Assembly (NCBI GenBank): GCA_018678395.1
Contig: JAHHMJ010000368.1
Span: 1 to 7,382, forward strand
Length of the DNA stretch: 7,382 nucleotides
Source of the DNA: Gemmatimonadota bacterium
GTDB taxonomy: Bacteria; Gemmatimonadota; Gemmatimonadetes; Longimicrobiales; Gaopeijiaceae
Reading direction: 5' to 3'
Below the pieces are notes generated by a model. It saw only the letters and a program-made list of their open reading frames with translations. It was not told where the DNA came from and made no database searches. Below are positions 5,871-7,382 of the stretch, in pieces. A program made the position numbers and the translations under genes. How positions within the stretch are numbered: position 1 is the first letter of the stretch; each line of letters begins with the position of its first letter.

Positions 5871-6554
5871 CTAGTCGGCCCGATCGGTCTCGCCGCCGTC
5901 GACCGACACGCTTCCCTCGGCCTCCCACTCCTGAAGCGTGTCGACGTCCCGCAGCACCCCGGCGTCGTCGACCGGCACCTCGATCACGCCCGCGGCATGA
6001 CGATCGAGCAGGTCTCGCGCTCCCCGATCGCCCTCGAGCGCCAGGATCTCGGCGAAGTGCGCGCGGGACCAGGCCACGGGGTTTCCTCGTCGCTCGTCGC
6101 AGACCGGTACGCTCACCGTCCGGCCCTGCGCCGGTGCGAGCGCCTCGGCCACGGCGCGCACCGTCGCGCTCGTGACGCGCGGCATGTCGGCCAGGAGAAC
6201 CGCGGCTCCCGCGACCGCGTCGGGCAGCGCTCGGATGCCGGCGCCGAGCGACGAGGCCAGCCCGGTCTGCGACGCCGGATTGTGGACGAACGCCACGGGG
6301 AGCCCTTCGAGCGCGGTCCACACCGCGTCGGCCTGATGACCCGTGACGACCACCACCGGGTCCAACCCCGCCTCGAGCGCCGTCGCGGCGACGCGCCGCA
6401 CCATCGGCTCTCCATCGACCGGCAGGAGCAGCTTGTTGAACGGCCCGAAGCGACGCGAGAAGCCCGCGGCGAGGATCACCCCGGCGACAGTCTCCCCCGA
6501 AGCGCTGTGCGTCGGCGGGTCGGTGCCGTCAGCCCCCACGCACCACGCCCCCAC
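5871..6554 (-). CDS. MocA-like molybdenum cofactor cytidylyltransferase / NTP transferase
   Basis: A 227-residue cytosolic nucleotidyltransferase (MobA-like NTP transferase domain). Motifs: GVILAAGFSRRFG (25-37) with K41 in NKLLLP for nucleotide binding; LAAG fits MocA-type better than the LAGG of MobA. Then TGHQADAV (71-78), GLASSLGAG (98-106), metal-binding D123 in LLADMP, RGNPVAW (156-162), GDRGAR (175-180) and DVDT (203-206). MocA transfers CMP to molybdopterin to make the MCD cofactor of carbon monoxide, aldehyde and related dehydrogenases. The GTG at 6554 overlaps the upstream xdhC-like gene by 26 nt; a second GTG at 6539 would overlap by 11 nt. Either leaves an unusual 15- to 20-residue Gly/Pro/Asp-rich leader before the domain. 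Adjacent xdhC supports the molybdoenzyme role over other NTP-transferase uses. Its stop is 3 nt from that of the convergent FMO gene. Confidence 0.86.
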   Translation of the reverse strand: MGAWCVGADGTDPPTHSASGETVAGVILAAGFSRRFGPFNKLLLPVDGEPMVRRVAATALEAGLDPVVVVTGHQADAVWTALEGLPVAFVHNPASQTGLASSLGAGIRALPDAVAGAAVLLADMPRVTSATVRAVAEALAPAQGRTVSVPVCDERRGNPVAWSRAHFAEILALEGDRGARDLLDRHAAGVIEVPVDDAGVLRDVDTLQEWEAEGSVSVDGGETDRAD

Positions 6555-7382
6555 CCCGCCGCACCGCCACGATCTCGGCCAGGATCGACACGGCGATCTC
6601 TTCCGGCGCGCGCCCGCCCAGGTCGAGGCCGACCGGCGCGTGGATGCGGTCCAGGTCGGTCTCGGCGACGCCGGCCTCGGCGAGCCGGGCCCGGCGCCTG
6701 GCGTGGGTCCGGCGGCTGCCGAGGGCCCCGACGTAGAAGGCGTCGCTCGCCAACGCGGCGCTCAGGGCGGGGTCGTCGAGCTTGGGGTCGTGCGTGAGCG
6801 CGACCACGGCGGTCCGCGAGTCGAGCCCGATCGCCGCCAGCCCCTCCGCCGGCCACTCGGTGACGAGTTCGACCTCGGGAAAGCGGGCCGAGCGGGCGAA
6901 CGCTTCGCGCGGGTCGACCACCACCACCTCGAGGCCGACGACCCGGGCCAGGGCCGCCAGGCTCTGCGCCACGTGGACGGCGCCGATGATCGCGATCCGA
7001 ACCGGCGCGACGAACGGCCGCAAAAGCAGCTCGCCCTCCGTGCCCTCGATGCGCTGGGGACGCGCGCCTCGGACCACCGCCGCGACCGTGTCGCCGGCCG
7101 CCGTCCGCTCGGCCCGCAGCGCGCCCCCCGCCGCGAGATCGTAGGCGAGCACGACCGGCTCACCCCCCTCTTCCGCAGCCACGGCAGCCTCGAGCAGCGC
7201 CGGGGCGATCTCGTGCGCGCCCGCGCCCACCCGGCTCACCGCGACCCGTACCGTCCCGCCGCAGGCCAGTCCCACCGCCCACGCGTCGGCGTCGGCCACA
7301 CCGTAGGTCAACAGGCGAAAGCCACCCTCGTCGAGCAGCGCCCGGGCCTCGTCCACCACCGCGACCTCGACGCATCCGCCCG
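6529..7382 (-). CDS. XdhC/CoxI family molybdoenzyme maturation protein (5' end cut by right edge)
   Basis: Partial gene: 283 residues are visible and the frame stays open through the right edge. XdhC-family proteins bind molybdenum cofactor, assist its sulfuration and deliver it to molybdenum hydroxylases. The first visible residues, GGCVEVAVVDEA, correspond to the SGGCVE motif of the N-terminal XdhC domain, so roughly 60 or more residues are missing. LACGGTVRV (38-46) completes that domain. The C-terminal Rossmann domain begins at about 128 with RIAIIGAVHVAQ, followed by VVVVDPREAFA, ALTHDPKLDDPAL, FYVGALGSRRTH and the closing signature DLGGRAPEEIAVSILAEIVA. The second glycine of the nucleotide motif is Val (GAVH, not GAGH), which I recall from some CoxI-like members, so it is probably a subfamily trait. 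A GTG at 7359 is in frame but lies inside the domain and is not a real start. It overlaps and precedes the mocA-like gene, pointing to one operon. Confidence 0.9.
   Translation of the reverse strand, partial: GGCVEVAVVDEARALLDEGGFRLLTYGVADADAWAVGLACGGTVRVAVSRVGAGAHEIAPALLEAAVAAEEGGEPVVLAYDLAAGGALRAERTAAGDTVAAVVRGARPQRIEGTEGELLLRPFVAPVRIAIIGAVHVAQSLAALARVVGLEVVVVDPREAFARSARFPEVELVTEWPAEGLAAIGLDSRTAVVALTHDPKLDDPALSAALASDAFYVGALGSRRTHARRRARLAEAGVAETDLDRIHAPVGLDLGGRAPEEIAVSILAEIVAVRRGGGVVRGG

Noticed and set aside
1..7382. Mobile elements, CRISPR arrays, tRNA or rRNA genes, defence genes
   Set aside because: No transposase, integrase, terminal repeats, regular short repeats, tRNA-like cloverleaf or rRNA sequence was seen; nearly all DNA is accounted for by family-assigned genes.

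Overview
The window is GC-rich, gene-dense bacterial chromosome with no gene-free stretch over 300 bases. The longest gaps are about 172 bp (1036-1207), 173 bp (2954-3126) and 104 bp (3568-3671). The genes indicate a Gram-negative cell envelope: an outer-membrane DUF481 barrel, a lipoprotein, a prolipoprotein signal peptidase and a mechanosensitive channel. PQQ-, FAD- and molybdenum-hydroxylase-related functions suggest an aerobic heterotroph. Very high GC and weak or absent Shine-Dalgarno sites before several genes would suit a phylum such as Gemmatimonadota, but the sequence alone does not fix the taxonomy.

Left part (1-1801). Two minus-strand genes are translationally coupled: lspA, then the N-terminal part of an MscS-type channel that runs off the left edge. 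Divergent from them is a plus-strand, membrane-targeted DUF411/CopG-like protein with a CxCC metal-binding motif. It converges on the next gene across a 42-bp gap holding a small hairpin.

Middle (1799-5867). A minus-strand PQQ-dependent sugar (aldose) dehydrogenase with a lipoprotein signal is divergent from a plus-strand MarR/GbsR-like regulator. A strong interrupted stem-loop follows the regulator's stop codon. Next come a DUF481 outer-membrane protein and, 12 nt further on, a class B flavin-containing monooxygenase; these two are probably co-transcribed.

Right part (5871-7382). Minus-strand genes: an XdhC/CoxI-family molybdoenzyme maturation factor, cut by the right edge, overlaps a MocA-like molybdopterin cytidylyltransferase downstream. 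The pair points to a molybdenum hydroxylase (CO, aldehyde or xanthine dehydrogenase type) just outside the window on the right. The mocA stop lies 3 nt from the stop of the convergent monooxygenase gene.

All eight genes belong to recognisable families and I see no mobile element, CRISPR array, RNA gene or clear new defence or biosynthetic system. The most unusual items are the stem-loop between the GbsR-like regulator and the DUF481 gene, and the possibility that regulator, barrel protein and monooxygenase form one stress-responsive unit.
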